Source: an uncultured Paracoccaceae bacterium
Lineage (GTDB): Bacteria > Pseudomonadota > Alphaproteobacteria > Rhodobacterales > Rhodobacteraceae
Length of the DNA: 56,990 bases
Reading direction: 5' to 3'
Assembly (NCBI GenBank): GCA_913062865.1
Contig: CAJXWO010000012.1
Coordinates: forward strand, 1 to 56,990
In this document: one piece after another, positions 7,629-15,967 of the stretch
How the letters are laid out: each line of letters starts with the position of its first letter
Numbering within the stretch: the first letter of the stretch is position 1
Position numbers and translations under genes: made by a program
The notes under the pieces: generated by a model
The model's input: only the letters and a program-made list of their open reading frames with translations
The model's database searches: none
What the model was told of the DNA's origin: nothing

Positions 7629-8062
7629 TGCGCCATATCATCGCTTTGATCGCCGGCGGGTTCTTCGGCGCCGGCCTGTTCGTGTCGGGCATGACCGACA
7701 CCACCAAGGTGCAGGGCTGGCTCGACGTGTTCGGCGCCTGGGACCCCACGCTGGCTTTCGTGATGGGCGGCGCCATGATCCCCATGGCCATTGCCTGGAT
7801 GATCACCCGCCGCCGTCGCACACCGCTGGCCGGCGGGGCCTTTCCGCCGCCTGCCCCGCGCCGGATCGACCGCAACCTGATCCTGGGCTCGGTGCTGTTC
7901 GGCTTCGGCTGGGGCCTGGCCGGGCTGTGCCCGGGACCGTCCATTGCCTCGGTCAGCTATGGCGGCCTGGGCAACCTGGTGTTCATCGCAGCCATGGTGG
8001 CGGGCATGCTGGCGGCCCCGCCGTTGCGCGCCCGGCTGGACAGGGCCGTGCCTGCCGAGTAA
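7628..8062 (+). CDS. YeeE/YedE half-transporter (PmpB type, DUF6691)
   Basis: A 144-residue membrane protein. The start (RHIIALIAGGFFGAGLFVSG MTD) and the signature GWGLAGLCPGPSIASVSYGG with its conserved Cys identify the second half of the split YeeE/YedE transporter. Basic residues in the middle (RRRRTP) mark a cytoplasmic loop between the two helix pairs. The ATG overlaps the preceding stop by one base, indicating a fixed stoichiometry with the partner. Role inferred as part of a two-gene sulfur-compound channel; the direction of transport is not deducible. Confidence 0.86.
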   Translation: MRHIIALIAGGFFGAGLFVSGMTDTTKVQGWLDVFGAWDPTLAFVMGGAMIPMAIAWMITRRRRTPLAGGAFPPPAPRRIDRNLILGSVLFGFGWGLAGLCPGPSIASVSYGGLGNLVFIAAMVAGMLAAPPLRARLDRAVPAE

Positions 8063-8071
8063 CCCGGGGCC

Positions 8072-8509
8072 ATGGATATCAGACAGATCAGCGACCGCTA
8101 CGCGGTGTCGCCGCAAATCACGCCCGAAGACCTGTCCGCGGCCAAGGCCGCGGGCTTTGCCCGGGTCATCTGCAACCGGCCCGACAGCGAAAACCCGCCC
8201 GAGCTGCAGGCCGATGCGATGGCCGCCGCCGCCGCCGCGGCCGGGCTCGACTTCGAGGTTCTGCCCATTACCCATTCAAGCATGACGCCGGACACCGTGG
8301 CGCAGCAGCGCGCGCTGATCGACGGCGCGGATGGGCCCGTGCTGGCCTATTGTGCCTCGGGCACACGCTGCACGGTGATCTGGGCCCTGGGCGAAGCCGG
8401 AACCGGCCGCCCCGTCGACGAGGTGATCGCCGACGCTGCCCGCGCAGGCTACGATCTCGGCAACCTCGCCCCGACGCTGCAGGCCATCGCCGCGCAAGCC
8501 AAAAGCTGA
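8072..8509 (+). CDS. DUF442 (TIGR01244) sulfurtransferase
   Basis: A 145-residue protein-phosphatase/rhodanese-fold domain beginning MDIRQISDRYAVSPQITPED, with active-site loop YCASGTRCTVIWAL in which the first Cys is the presumed sulfur carrier. The family usually has GTRSxxLW; here Ser is Cys, giving a second thiol. The domain is equivalent to the N-terminal half of Blh, which takes sulfur from persulfides and passes sulfite to thiosulfate or the reverse. It is the last gene of the operon, 9 bases after the preceding stop. Gene ends converge with the FliM-like gene at 8535. Confidence 0.85.
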   Translation: MDIRQISDRYAVSPQITPEDLSAAKAAGFARVICNRPDSENPPELQADAMAAAAAAAGLDFEVLPITHSSMTPDTVAQQRALIDGADGPVLAYCASGTRCTVIWALGEAGTGRPVDEVIADAARAGYDLGNLAPTLQAIAAQAKS

Positions 8510-8534
8510 CCCCGGCCCCCGGCCCCCGGCCTGC

Positions 8535-9539
8535 TCAGCCGGTGTCGCTCAGCACGGGCAGGTCCGGCACCGGATCGGTCTGTGACGCCGGCCCCGGGTG
8601 CGGCGCCGTGCGCGTCCCGTCGGCCACCGCCCCGCCATCCGGCAGCGGGTTCGGGGCGGTCTGAGCCAACGCGGGATCGCCATGAATCCGCACGGCGCGA
8701 AATCCACCGGACTGGCCCAGCGCGGCCCGTGCGATCACACGCCCGTCGATCGCCTCGATCCGGACCTCGGTCAGCGCCCGCATCGGCACGGTCAGTCGGT
8801 CCCCCTCCGACAGGGTGCGGATGCGGGATAATGCGAGCGATTGCCTGTCCAGCACCGCGCGCAATTGTGCAGGCGCCGCCAACACCGCGCGCTCAAGATC
8901 CGCTGACCGGCCCGGCGGGGGCGCGGCCGGGGCCGCCGGGCGCGGCACGGCCACGGGCAACGCCAGCACCACCTGCCCGATCTTCGAACACTCCGGATCG
9001 GCCCCAAGGGTCAGCGTGACGGCGATGCGGTGAAACCGCGCCGCCTCGAGCACGAGGCCCAGGGCACGCGGGTTTGCGACCTGTGCGCCGAACTGCCAGG
9101 CCACAGCGTCCTCGCCATCGGTATCGCGGTCCGCGGCCAATGCGCCAAGGGCGCCATCGATCCAGGCGGCGGCCAGCGCCGCATCCGTGGCCGTGGGCGC
9201 GCGCCCGACCGGCACCTGCGGGGTGACATGGCCCAGGGTCTGCTGCTCCACCGCTGCGGCCAGCGCGGACGGGTCCAGGATCAGCGCGCCCTTCTGCCCC
9301 TCGGCCCCTTCCAGCACGACGAGCATGTGCCCCTCGCCCACGTCGGCGGCCACGTCCCCGCGCGGCACCTGCCCGGCCCGGGCCGCGGCCACGGTCGCCG
9401 ACAGCCCGATAGTGGCCGAGGCCGCGCGTGACAGTGCCGCCGCCACATCGCCCGCCGACGGTGTGCCCGACCGGGTCGCCGTCGGCTGCGCGCTGCGCGC
9501 CATTCGTTGCAGGATCGTCTGGTCTGCCGGTTCTGCCAT
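8535..9539 (-). CDS. Orphan FliM/FliN (SpoA-domain) family protein
   Basis: A 334-residue protein whose recognisable part is a C-terminal SpoA/FliN-like domain at ~220-295 (LRAVLDRQSLALSRIRTLSE, then GDRLTVPMRALTEVRIEAID and RAALGQSGGFRAVRI), as in flagellar motor-switch proteins. The N-terminal ~200 residues are rich in Ala and look like a divergent FliM middle domain (ADVGEGHMLVVLEGAEGQKG). The tail after 295 is disordered and Pro-rich. No flagellar genes lie nearby; it follows the CbrA-like kinase by 80 bases in the same direction. Family assignment is reasonably secure. Whether it acts in a motor or as a signalling adaptor is unknown. Confidence 0.7.
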   Translation of the reverse strand: MAEPADQTILQRMARSAQPTATRSGTPSAGDVAAALSRAASATIGLSATVAAARAGQVPRGDVAADVGEGHMLVVLEGAEGQKGALILDPSALAAAVEQQTLGHVTPQVPVGRAPTATDAALAAAWIDGALGALAADRDTDGEDAVAWQFGAQVANPRALGLVLEAARFHRIAVTLTLGADPECSKIGQVVLALPVAVPRPAAPAAPPPGRSADLERAVLAAPAQLRAVLDRQSLALSRIRTLSEGDRLTVPMRALTEVRIEAIDGRVIARAALGQSGGFRAVRIHGDPALAQTAPNPLPDGGAVADGTRTAPHPGPASQTDPVPDLPVLSDTG

Positions 9540-9619
9540 GGGTCCCTTGTCCCCGCTTTCTGCGGGTCTCGGAAGACCCTACAGCCCGGCAGGTTACCAG
9601 CACCTTACCCGCTGCCGGA

Positions 9620-12304
9620 TTACTGTGCCGCCATGGCCTGGTGCAGCGGCAGGATTACCCGAAACGCCGCGCCGCCCTGTCCGGGCAGATAGCTCACCGA
9701 CCCGCCCAGCCGCGCCATGATCTCGCGGCAGATGGCCAGGCCCAGCCCGGCCCCACCGGCCTTCTGATCCCCGATGCGCGAGAATTTCTCGAACACGAGA
9801 TCCTGTGCATCGGGCGGGATGCCGCTGCCGTTGTCGACGAAATCGATCATCAACCGCTCGCCCGCCTGCGTGACATTGATGGTCAGCCGCGGGCCTGCCG
9901 CATCGCAGTACTTGCGCGCATTCGAAATCAGGTTGATGAAGACTTGGCTCAACCGGTCGGGGTCGGTGGTGATCCACACCTGGTCCACGGGCCCGTCCCG
10001 GCGGATCTCCAGACCGGTCCCGCCGCTCGCCGCGCCCGCTGCGGCCTCGGCCTGGTCGAGCAGATCCGCCAGCCGTGCGCGGCGGATATTCAGGCTGACC
10101 TGCCCGTCCTCCAGCACGCTCAGGTCCAGAAGATCGTCCAGAAGCCGGGTCAGGCGGATCGCCTCGCCATGGATGATCGAGGCGTATTTGTGCCGTTCGG
10201 GCCGTTCCAGCCCGCCTTCGCGCAGGATCTCGGAAAACGACCGGATCGAGGTCATTGGCGTCCGCAGCTCATGGCTGATTTGGGACAGGAAGGCGTCCTT
10301 TTGCACCGACAGGCGCGTGAGCTTCTCATTGGCCTCGCGCAGCTGGCGGGCGGTACGGCTCAACTCGCGCGATTGCGCCTCGAGCTTGCTGGAGTATTCC
10401 ATCATCTGCGCGGTCTCGTCGGCCACCGCCATCAGGTCCTCGACCGACACGGTGGTGCCGCCGACGATCTGGCCGACCATCGCATGGGCCGTGGCCGCGC
10501 CCACCGAGCCCGAAAGTTCACGTTCCAGCACCTGGAGGAACTCGGGCGTCGGGTCGGGCAGATAGCCCTCGATCCCCTGCCGCGCGGCCTCGGCGTGGAA
10601 CAGCGCCTGCGCTTCGCGTGCGCCCAGGATGCGCTGGGACATGATCAGCAGATCCTCGGCCTCGGCGGTGCCGCCGAACCCGCCGCCGGGGCTTTGACTG
10701 TGCTGGAAGACGTTGATGAACTGGGCGCCCTGCAGCCGTTCCAGCGGCGATGGAAAACTGGCCAGCGACACCGCGAGAAAAACCAGCGTGTTCAGGCCCA
10801 CCGACCAGATCACAGCATGCACCAGCGGGTCCAGCCCGTCGATCCCGAACAGCGCCCGTGGCCGCAGCCAGTCCAGCCCGAACAGCCCCTCTTGCATGAC
10901 CGCGGCAGGCAGGATCACGCCCTGGCCGAAAGAGGGCAGGAACATGGTATAGAGCCAGACGGCAAAGCCCACGGTCAGCCCGGCCAGCGCCCCCGCCCGG
11001 GTCGCGCCGCGCCAGAAGATGCCGCCCACGAGCGCGGGCAGCACCTGCGCCACGCCCGCAAAGGAAATCAGCCCGATCGCCGCAAGCGCGGCCCCGCCGC
11101 CGGACAACTGGTAGTAGAGGTAGCCCAGGAACACCACGCCCGCGATCGACACCCGGCGCGCCATCAGCACGACGTGGCGCACATCGCCAGACACGATCGC
11201 CCCGCCGCCGGTCAGCTTCAGCCAGATCGGCATGACGATATGGTTCGACACCATGGTCGACAGCGCGATGGCCGCGACGATCACCATGGACGTGGCCGAG
11301 GAGAACCCGCCGATGAAGGACAGCATCGCAAGCCCGTCCTGCCCCTGCGACAGCGGCACCGTCAGAACGAACAGGTCCGGGTTGGTGCCCGCGGGCATCA
11401 GGTCGAGCCCGACGACGGCGATGGGCACGACGAAAAGGCTCATCAGCATCAAGTAAAGCGGGAACGCCCAAGAGGCGGTGCGCAGATGGCGCTCTTCGTC
11501 ATTCTCCACGACCATGACCTGGAACATGCGCGGCAGGCACAGAAGCGCTGCCGCCGACAGAAAGGTCAGCGTCGCCCAGCGGCCCCCGTCCATCTGCCAG
11601 TGCCCGATTTCCGACGCGTCGATCCGGGTCATCACGTCGCCTACGCCCCCGGCCACGCCCCAGATCACGAAGACGCCCACCGCCAGAAGCGCGCAGAGCT
11701 TGACCACCGCCTCGACCGCGATGGCCATGACCACGCCGTGGTGGCGTTCGTTGGCATCAAGGTTGCGTGTCCCGAACAGCACGGTGAAGACCGCGAGCCC
11801 GACCGCGACCCAGAACGCGGTCGAGGCGGGGGCGCTGGACGCGGCCGCGCCGCCGTCGGCCCGGGCGAAGACCTCGAAGGACAGAGTGACCGATTGCAGT
11901 TGCAGCGCGATGTAGGGCGTGGCCGCGATCACGGACAGGATGGTGACACCCACCGCCAGCATGTTCGACTTGCCGAACCGCGACGAGATGAGGTCGGCGA
12001 TGGAGGTGACCCGCTGCGCCCGCCCGATCCGCACCAGCTTGCGCAAAAGCCACCACCAGCCCACGAAGACAAGCGTCGGGCCCAAGTAGATCGTCAGGTA
12101 CTCAAGACCCGAGCGCGCGGCATAGCCCACCGCGCCGTAAAAGGTCCAGGCAGTGCAATAGATCGACAGCGACAGCGTGTAGACCCATGGCCCGCCCAGC
12201 CAGCCCCGGCCCCGCGCGGCCGCCCGTTCGGCCACGAAGGCCACGAGGAACAGCACAGCCACATAGGCCAGGCAGACCGCGACAAGGACGTTGAGCGTGG
12301 CCAT
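9620..12304 (-). CDS. CbrA-like sensor: SLC5 transporter domain fused to histidine kinase
   Basis: An 894-residue hybrid. Residues ~1-530 form a sodium/solute symporter domain of about 13 helices (for example YTLSLSIYCTAWTFYGAVGY and SFIGGFSSATSMVIVAAIAL). Residues ~555-620 look like a STAC domain (AEDLLIMSQRILGAREAQAL). A coiled coil (~625-670) leads to HisKA with phospho-His ~679 (QISHELRTPMTSI), then HATPase with N-box NLISNARKY, G1 DNGSGIP and G2 GGAGLGLAI. There is no PAS and no receiver domain. CbrA kinases couple nutrient uptake or sensing to carbon/nitrogen control. It overlaps the preceding gene by ATGA, and the response regulator is two genes upstream. The substrate is unknown. Confidence 0.9.
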   Translation of the reverse strand: MATLNVLVAVCLAYVAVLFLVAFVAERAAARGRGWLGGPWVYTLSLSIYCTAWTFYGAVGYAARSGLEYLTIYLGPTLVFVGWWWLLRKLVRIGRAQRVTSIADLISSRFGKSNMLAVGVTILSVIAATPYIALQLQSVTLSFEVFARADGGAAASSAPASTAFWVAVGLAVFTVLFGTRNLDANERHHGVVMAIAVEAVVKLCALLAVGVFVIWGVAGGVGDVMTRIDASEIGHWQMDGGRWATLTFLSAAALLCLPRMFQVMVVENDEERHLRTASWAFPLYLMLMSLFVVPIAVVGLDLMPAGTNPDLFVLTVPLSQGQDGLAMLSFIGGFSSATSMVIVAAIALSTMVSNHIVMPIWLKLTGGGAIVSGDVRHVVLMARRVSIAGVVFLGYLYYQLSGGGAALAAIGLISFAGVAQVLPALVGGIFWRGATRAGALAGLTVGFAVWLYTMFLPSFGQGVILPAAVMQEGLFGLDWLRPRALFGIDGLDPLVHAVIWSVGLNTLVFLAVSLASFPSPLERLQGAQFINVFQHSQSPGGGFGGTAEAEDLLIMSQRILGAREAQALFHAEAARQGIEGYLPDPTPEFLQVLERELSGSVGAATAHAMVGQIVGGTTVSVEDLMAVADETAQMMEYSSKLEAQSRELSRTARQLREANEKLTRLSVQKDAFLSQISHELRTPMTSIRSFSEILREGGLERPERHKYASIIHGEAIRLTRLLDDLLDLSVLEDGQVSLNIRRARLADLLDQAEAAAGAASGGTGLEIRRDGPVDQVWITTDPDRLSQVFINLISNARKYCDAAGPRLTINVTQAGERLMIDFVDNGSGIPPDAQDLVFEKFSRIGDQKAGGAGLGLAICREIMARLGGSVSYLPGQGGAAFRVILPLHQAMAAQ

Positions 12305-12570
12305 CAGGGCCGCTCCACCGGCTCCTCGGGCGGGTCACTGCGCAACCGCGTCGACAACAGGAACGCGGCCACGATCAGGAAACACCAGACCCCGAAGACG
12401 TAAAGGATCGCGCGCGAGGTGGGCACCGTTTCGGCCCCGTCGCTGGACCACAGAAGCGGTACGCTCCACAGCACCGCGCCGAGAATTGGCAAGAACCGCG
12501 CGGCATCCACCAGCCGCCGCCGCCTATAGGTGCGGCGTTCGAGGAACAACGCGTTGCCCGGGCGGCTCAC
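12304..12570 (-). CDS. Small membrane protein of the CbrA-like operon
   Basis: An 88-residue protein with two membrane helices (~24-42 FLPILGAVLWSVPLLWSS and ~51-72 AILYVFGVWCFLIVAAFLLS) and a basic N-terminus (RRTYRRRRL). It starts with GTG overlapping the response regulator stop (GTGA), and its own stop overlaps the kinase start (ATGA). This tight packing suggests it assists the transporter-kinase, perhaps as an accessory subunit, but I recognise no family by sequence. Confidence 0.75.
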   Translation of the reverse strand: MSRPGNALFLERRTYRRRRLVDAARFLPILGAVLWSVPLLWSSDGAETVPTSRAILYVFGVWCFLIVAAFLLSTRLRSDPPEEPVERP

Positions 12571-12938
12571 CCCGCCCCCACGAGCGCGCGCACGCAGGCC
12601 AGCACATCGGCATTGGAAAAGGGCTTGGTCATGAATTGGCTGGCACCCATCTTCTCGGCCATCTCGCGATCCTTGTTCTGGCCGCGGGCGGTGAGCATCA
12701 GAACCGGCAGCGCCTGGGTCTGCGCATCGGCGCGCAATTCGCGCAGGATGTCATAGCCGCTTTTGCCCGGCAGCATCACGTCGAGGATCACGAGGTCCGG
12801 CGCCTTGGCATGCACCGTCTCCACCGCGTCATGGCCGTTGGAATGCGTATCCACCCGCCAGCCGTCCCGGCTGAGGATAAAGCTTATGGCTTCGATGATG
12901 TTGGGTTCATCCTCGATCACCAGGACATGCTTGCCCAT
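12567..12938 (-). CDS. Single-domain response regulator
   Basis: A 123-residue receiver domain with no output domain. Acidic pocket in LVIEDEPNII; phosphoacceptor Asp ~53 in VILDVMLPGKSGYD; Thr in LMLTARGQ; Lys in MTKPF. It is the presumed target of the CbrA-like kinase two genes downstream. With no DNA-binding domain it must work through protein contacts, for example with the SpoA-domain protein at the operon's end or by a phosphorelay. It sits 71 bases after the ScfR-type regulator in the same direction, so the two might share transcription. Confidence 0.9.
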   Translation of the reverse strand: MGKHVLVIEDEPNIIEAISFILSRDGWRVDTHSNGHDAVETVHAKAPDLVILDVMLPGKSGYDILRELRADAQTQALPVLMLTARGQNKDREMAEKMGASQFMTKPFSNADVLACVRALVGAG

Positions 12939-13009
12939 TCCGTATTCCCCTCCCGTCCGCGGGTCTTACGCCGCGGGTTCTGCCACTATCGTCAAAGCGG
13001 CAAGGCCTG

Positions 13010-14308
13010 TCAAAACCCCTCTGCCAGGATCGAGGGTTCGCTCCGTGCGTCGCACAGCGCGCGCGGGCAAACCCGGCAGCTGGCCCCCACCGGCAGCGCA
13101 TCGCGTGCGGCCTCCTCTCCGCCGGGGACGGGCACGATGAGCATATGCGCCACCAGGACCGGGTCGCGGTTCACCCGCGGCGGCGTGACCGGTTGGGCGA
13201 TGGCATGGCACAGGAACGCGGCCCCGTCCGTGCCCGGCTGCACCACCCGGTCCCGCAGCGGCACCTGCGGCCGGCTGAACGCGCGGAACAGTGGCCAGAG
13301 CGGACAGGCCGCCCCGAAACGCGGCACCGGAAAGCCGCGCACGGGCCTGCGAAACGTGAGCATCCCCGAGGCATCCGCGATCACCAGCCCCAGCGGCCCC
13401 GTCACGTCGGCCTCGGGCAGCGCGGCCAGCCGCCGCATGACCCGCGCCGGGTCGGTGTCGAAGCGGTGGGCGAGCGCGACCGGGTCGGGCCCGAACTCGG
13501 CCGTTGCGGCCACGAAATCGGCATAGGGCAAGGCCCGCGCATCTTCCGCCAGACGCTCGAACACGGGCAGCGCCAGGCTGCGCGCAGCGCTTCCCGGCAG
13601 GCGCTCGGCCAGCGCGCGTGGATCGGCCCCGGGGCGTTCGAGCTCTTCGAGGTGGTAGTCGTGATCGGCCAGGAACGCGTCGAGCGCATCCTGTGGCGCG
13701 TTCAGGTCGGCCTCGGCATCATCGGCGCTGTCGAGATAGCTGACCAGCGCCTGGCTGCTTTCGGCCAGCCGCTGGGCATCCTCGTTGATGTTGCGCTGGA
13801 ACCGCTCGCGCCACTCGGGCTCGATCTCGCGGGTCTCCACGAGGATCCCGGCGGTCGAGCGGATCGCGGTCACGGTTGTGATCATCTCGTGCAGGCTGGC
13901 GGCCAGATGCGGGTCATGCGTGAGCCGGTCCGACAGGGTCTCGACCGTGTTCTCGAGCGTCGAGATGCGGCGCAGGCTGGCCGCCAGAAGCCCGGCCCAA
14001 CCCGGGAACCGGCCGGCGAATTCATCCACGCGGTCCAGCTCGGCGCCGGCCTCGGGCCGGGCGGCCGCGGCTTCGCGCAGCGCGGCGATCAGCGTGGCCT
14101 CGGCCCCCTCGGTCAGGATCGACGGCTCGACCTTGAGCACCTCGGCGATGTCGAGCAGCAGTTTGCCCCCGATTCTGCGCCGGTTGTGCTCGATGAGATT
14201 GAGATAGGAGGGCGAGATCCCGGCCAGACGCGCCAGATCGGCCTGGCGCATGCCGGACATGATTCTGCGCTCTCGGATCCGGCTCCCGGTCAATGTGTCG
14301 CGTGCCAT
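13010..14308 (-). CDS. ScfR-type short-chain fatty acyl regulator (XRE HTH + DUF2083)
   Basis: A 432-residue regulator. N-terminal Cro/CI-type helix-turn-helix at ~5-60 (RIRERRIMSGMRQADLARLA, GISPSYLNLIEHNRR); long helical middle; C-terminal DUF2083-like domain ending in a Cys cluster (ASCRVCPRALCDAR). This architecture is shared by RamB, PccR and ScfR regulators, which sense acyl-CoA metabolites and control acetate, propionate or short-chain fatty acid genes. The start at 14308 (MARDTLTGSR) is preferred over 14350, as it gives the standard N-terminus. It is divergent from the ABC transporter at 14532 across a 223-base gap, which makes that transporter a candidate target. Confident on family, not on effector. 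Confidence 0.85.
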   Translation of the reverse strand: MARDTLTGSRIRERRIMSGMRQADLARLAGISPSYLNLIEHNRRRIGGKLLLDIAEVLKVEPSILTEGAEATLIAALREAAAARPEAGAELDRVDEFAGRFPGWAGLLAASLRRISTLENTVETLSDRLTHDPHLAASLHEMITTVTAIRSTAGILVETREIEPEWRERFQRNINEDAQRLAESSQALVSYLDSADDAEADLNAPQDALDAFLADHDYHLEELERPGADPRALAERLPGSAARSLALPVFERLAEDARALPYADFVAATAEFGPDPVALAHRFDTDPARVMRRLAALPEADVTGPLGLVIADASGMLTFRRPVRGFPVPRFGAACPLWPLFRAFSRPQVPLRDRVVQPGTDGAAFLCHAIAQPVTPPRVNRDPVLVAHMLIVPVPGGEEAARDALPVGASCRVCPRALCDARSEPSILAEGF

Positions 14309-14531
14309 GGGCTTTTCCCCAGACGGTTCAAGCTCTTGCTGCACCGCCAAATAATTTGTTTACATCGTATGCAGTTGCATTGTGTAGTTATTTACAAAAA
14401 AAGTGTTTGGTTCAAGGCAGTTGTTGCTAAGTTTTCGATCGCCACCCGATAATGAATTTGCACCCAAGTGTGCATGCGAGACCGGAAAGAGGAGTCCCGG
14501 TCCCGCGTTTCATTCAATTCGGGAGGATTTC
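14309..14531. promoter_or_regulatory. Divergent promoter region, ScfR-type gene / ABC transporter
   Basis: A 223-base AT-rich gap. Candidate operator elements: TTTGTTTAC at 14355-14363 and TTTACAAA at 14391-14398, related to the TTTGCAAA-type half-sites known for the RamB/PccR family, and a TGCAC/GTGCA inverted repeat at 14459-14474 closer to the transporter start. GGGAGG at 14521-14526 is the transporter's ribosome binding site. The elements were picked by eye and their binding is untested. Confidence 0.45.
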
Positions 14532-15869
14532 ATGTCCAAGACCAACCTGACTCGCCGTGGCGTGCTCAAGACCGGTGCCGTTGCTGGCGCTGGTCTGGCG
14601 CTGCCCACCTACCTGTCGGCCGCAGGCCACGAGGGCTTCACCAACGCGCCGACCGGCGACACCGTGACGCTCGGCTTCAACGTGCCCCAGACCGGCCCCT
14701 ATGCTGACGAAGGTGCGGACGAACTGCGCGCCTACGAACTGGCCGTCGAGCACCTGAACGGCGGCGGCGACGGCGGCATGCTGAACACCTTCTCGTCGAA
14801 GGCGCTTCAGGGCAACGGCATCCTGGGCAAGAAGGTCGAGTACGTGACCGGCGACACCCAGACCAAGTCGGACGCCGCCCGCGCATCGGCCAAGTCGATG
14901 ATCGAAAAGGACGGCGCGGTGATGATCACCGGCGGTTCGTCCTCGGGCGTGGCCGTGGCCGTGCAGGCGCTCTGCCAGGAGGCCGGCGTGATCTTCATGG
15001 CGGGTCTGACCCATTCGAACGACACCACCGGCAAGGACAAGAAGGCCAACGGCTTCCGCCACTTCTTCAACTCCTACATGACCGGTGCCGCACTCGCCCC
15101 CGTGCTGGCCAACAACTACGGCACCGACCGTAAGGCCTATCACCTGACCGCAGACTACAACTGGGGCTACACCACCGAAGAAGCGGTGCGGACCTCGACC
15201 GAGGCGCTGGGCTGGGAAACCGTGGGCACCGTGCTGACGCCGCTGACCCAGACCGACTTCTCGTCCTACATCACGCCGGTTCTGCAGTCGGACGCCGACG
15301 TTCTGGTTCTGAACCACTACGGCGGCAACATGGTCAACTCGCTGACCAACGCCGTTCAGTTCGGCCTGCGCGACCGTGTCGCCAACGGCAAGAACTTCGA
15401 GATCGTCGTGCCGCTCTACTCGCGCCTGATGGCCAAGGGTGCAGGCGCCAACGTGAAGGGCATCTTCGGATCCACCAACTGGCACTGGTCCCTGCAGGAC
15501 GAAGGCTCCAAGGCGTTCGTGCAGTCCTTCGGCACCAAGTACGGCTTCCCGCCGAGCCAGGCTGCGCATACCTGCTACGTCCAGGCGATCCTCTATGCCG
15601 ACGCCGTGGAGCGTGCGGGCTCGTTCAACCCCTGTGCGGTCGGCGAAGCGCTCAAGGACTTCGAGTTCGACGGCATGGGCAACGGCCCGACCCTCTATCG
15701 CGGCGAAGACCACCAGTGCTTCAAGGACGTGCTGGTCGTGAAAGGGAAAGAGAACCCGACCTCGGAGTTCGACCTTCTGGAAATCGTCGAGATCACCCCG
15801 GTCGAGCAGGTCACCTACGACGCGTCGATCTTCGGCGGCGATCTGGGGTCGTGCAACCCCGGCGCCTAA
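14532..15869 (+). CDS. Periplasmic substrate-binding protein, branched-chain amino acid/amide ABC family
   Basis: A 445-residue periplasmic binding protein of the Peripla_BP_6 (LivK/UrtA-like) class. It has a twin-arginine-like signal (SKTNLTRRGVLKTGAVAGAG, cleavage near SAAG). The mature start is VTLGFNVPQTGPYADEGADE, with typical ligand-lobe motifs SSGVAVAVQALCQEAGVIF and YNWGYTTEEAVRTSTEALGW. Four Cys in the C-terminal half could form disulfides. It is first in the five-gene operon and followed by an attenuator-like hairpin, so it is probably made in excess of the membrane parts. The substrate is not deducible; the nearby ScfR-type regulator hints at a carboxylic acid or amide. Confidence 0.85.
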   Translation: MSKTNLTRRGVLKTGAVAGAGLALPTYLSAAGHEGFTNAPTGDTVTLGFNVPQTGPYADEGADELRAYELAVEHLNGGGDGGMLNTFSSKALQGNGILGKKVEYVTGDTQTKSDAARASAKSMIEKDGAVMITGGSSSGVAVAVQALCQEAGVIFMAGLTHSNDTTGKDKKANGFRHFFNSYMTGAALAPVLANNYGTDRKAYHLTADYNWGYTTEEAVRTSTEALGWETVGTVLTPLTQTDFSSYITPVLQSDADVLVLNHYGGNMVNSLTNAVQFGLRDRVANGKNFEIVVPLYSRLMAKGAGANVKGIFGSTNWHWSLQDEGSKAFVQSFGTKYGFPPSQAAHTCYVQAILYADAVERAGSFNPCAVGEALKDFEFDGMGNGPTLYRGEDHQCFKDVLVVKGKENPTSEFDLLEIVEITPVEQVTYDASIFGGDLGSCNPGA

Positions 15870-15881
15870 GCCGCTGATCCC

Positions 15882-15906
15882 AAGGCGGGCCTCACCGGCC
15901 CGCCTT
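15882..15906 (+). terminator. Attenuator hairpin after the binding-protein gene
   Basis: Perfect ten-base arms AAGGCGGGCC and GGCCCGCCTT with a TCACC loop, followed by a pyrimidine-rich tail (TTCCCCTTCTT), 12 bases after the binding-protein stop and 61 bases before the permease start. Partial termination or 3'-end protection here would raise the level of the binding protein over its transporter, as in maltose and Liv systems. Confidence 0.75.
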
Positions 15907-15967
15907 TCCCCTTCTTCCGGCTCGGCCTGTCTGACGCACGCAGAGCAAAAACCCCAAAGGTGGCACG

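Noticed and set aside
9428..12403. Very long plus-strand open frame opposite the CbrA-like kinase
   Set aside because: It is rich in Arg, Gly, His and Pro with no domain signal; GC-rich codons on the other strand make such shadows. The minus-strand kinase is certain.
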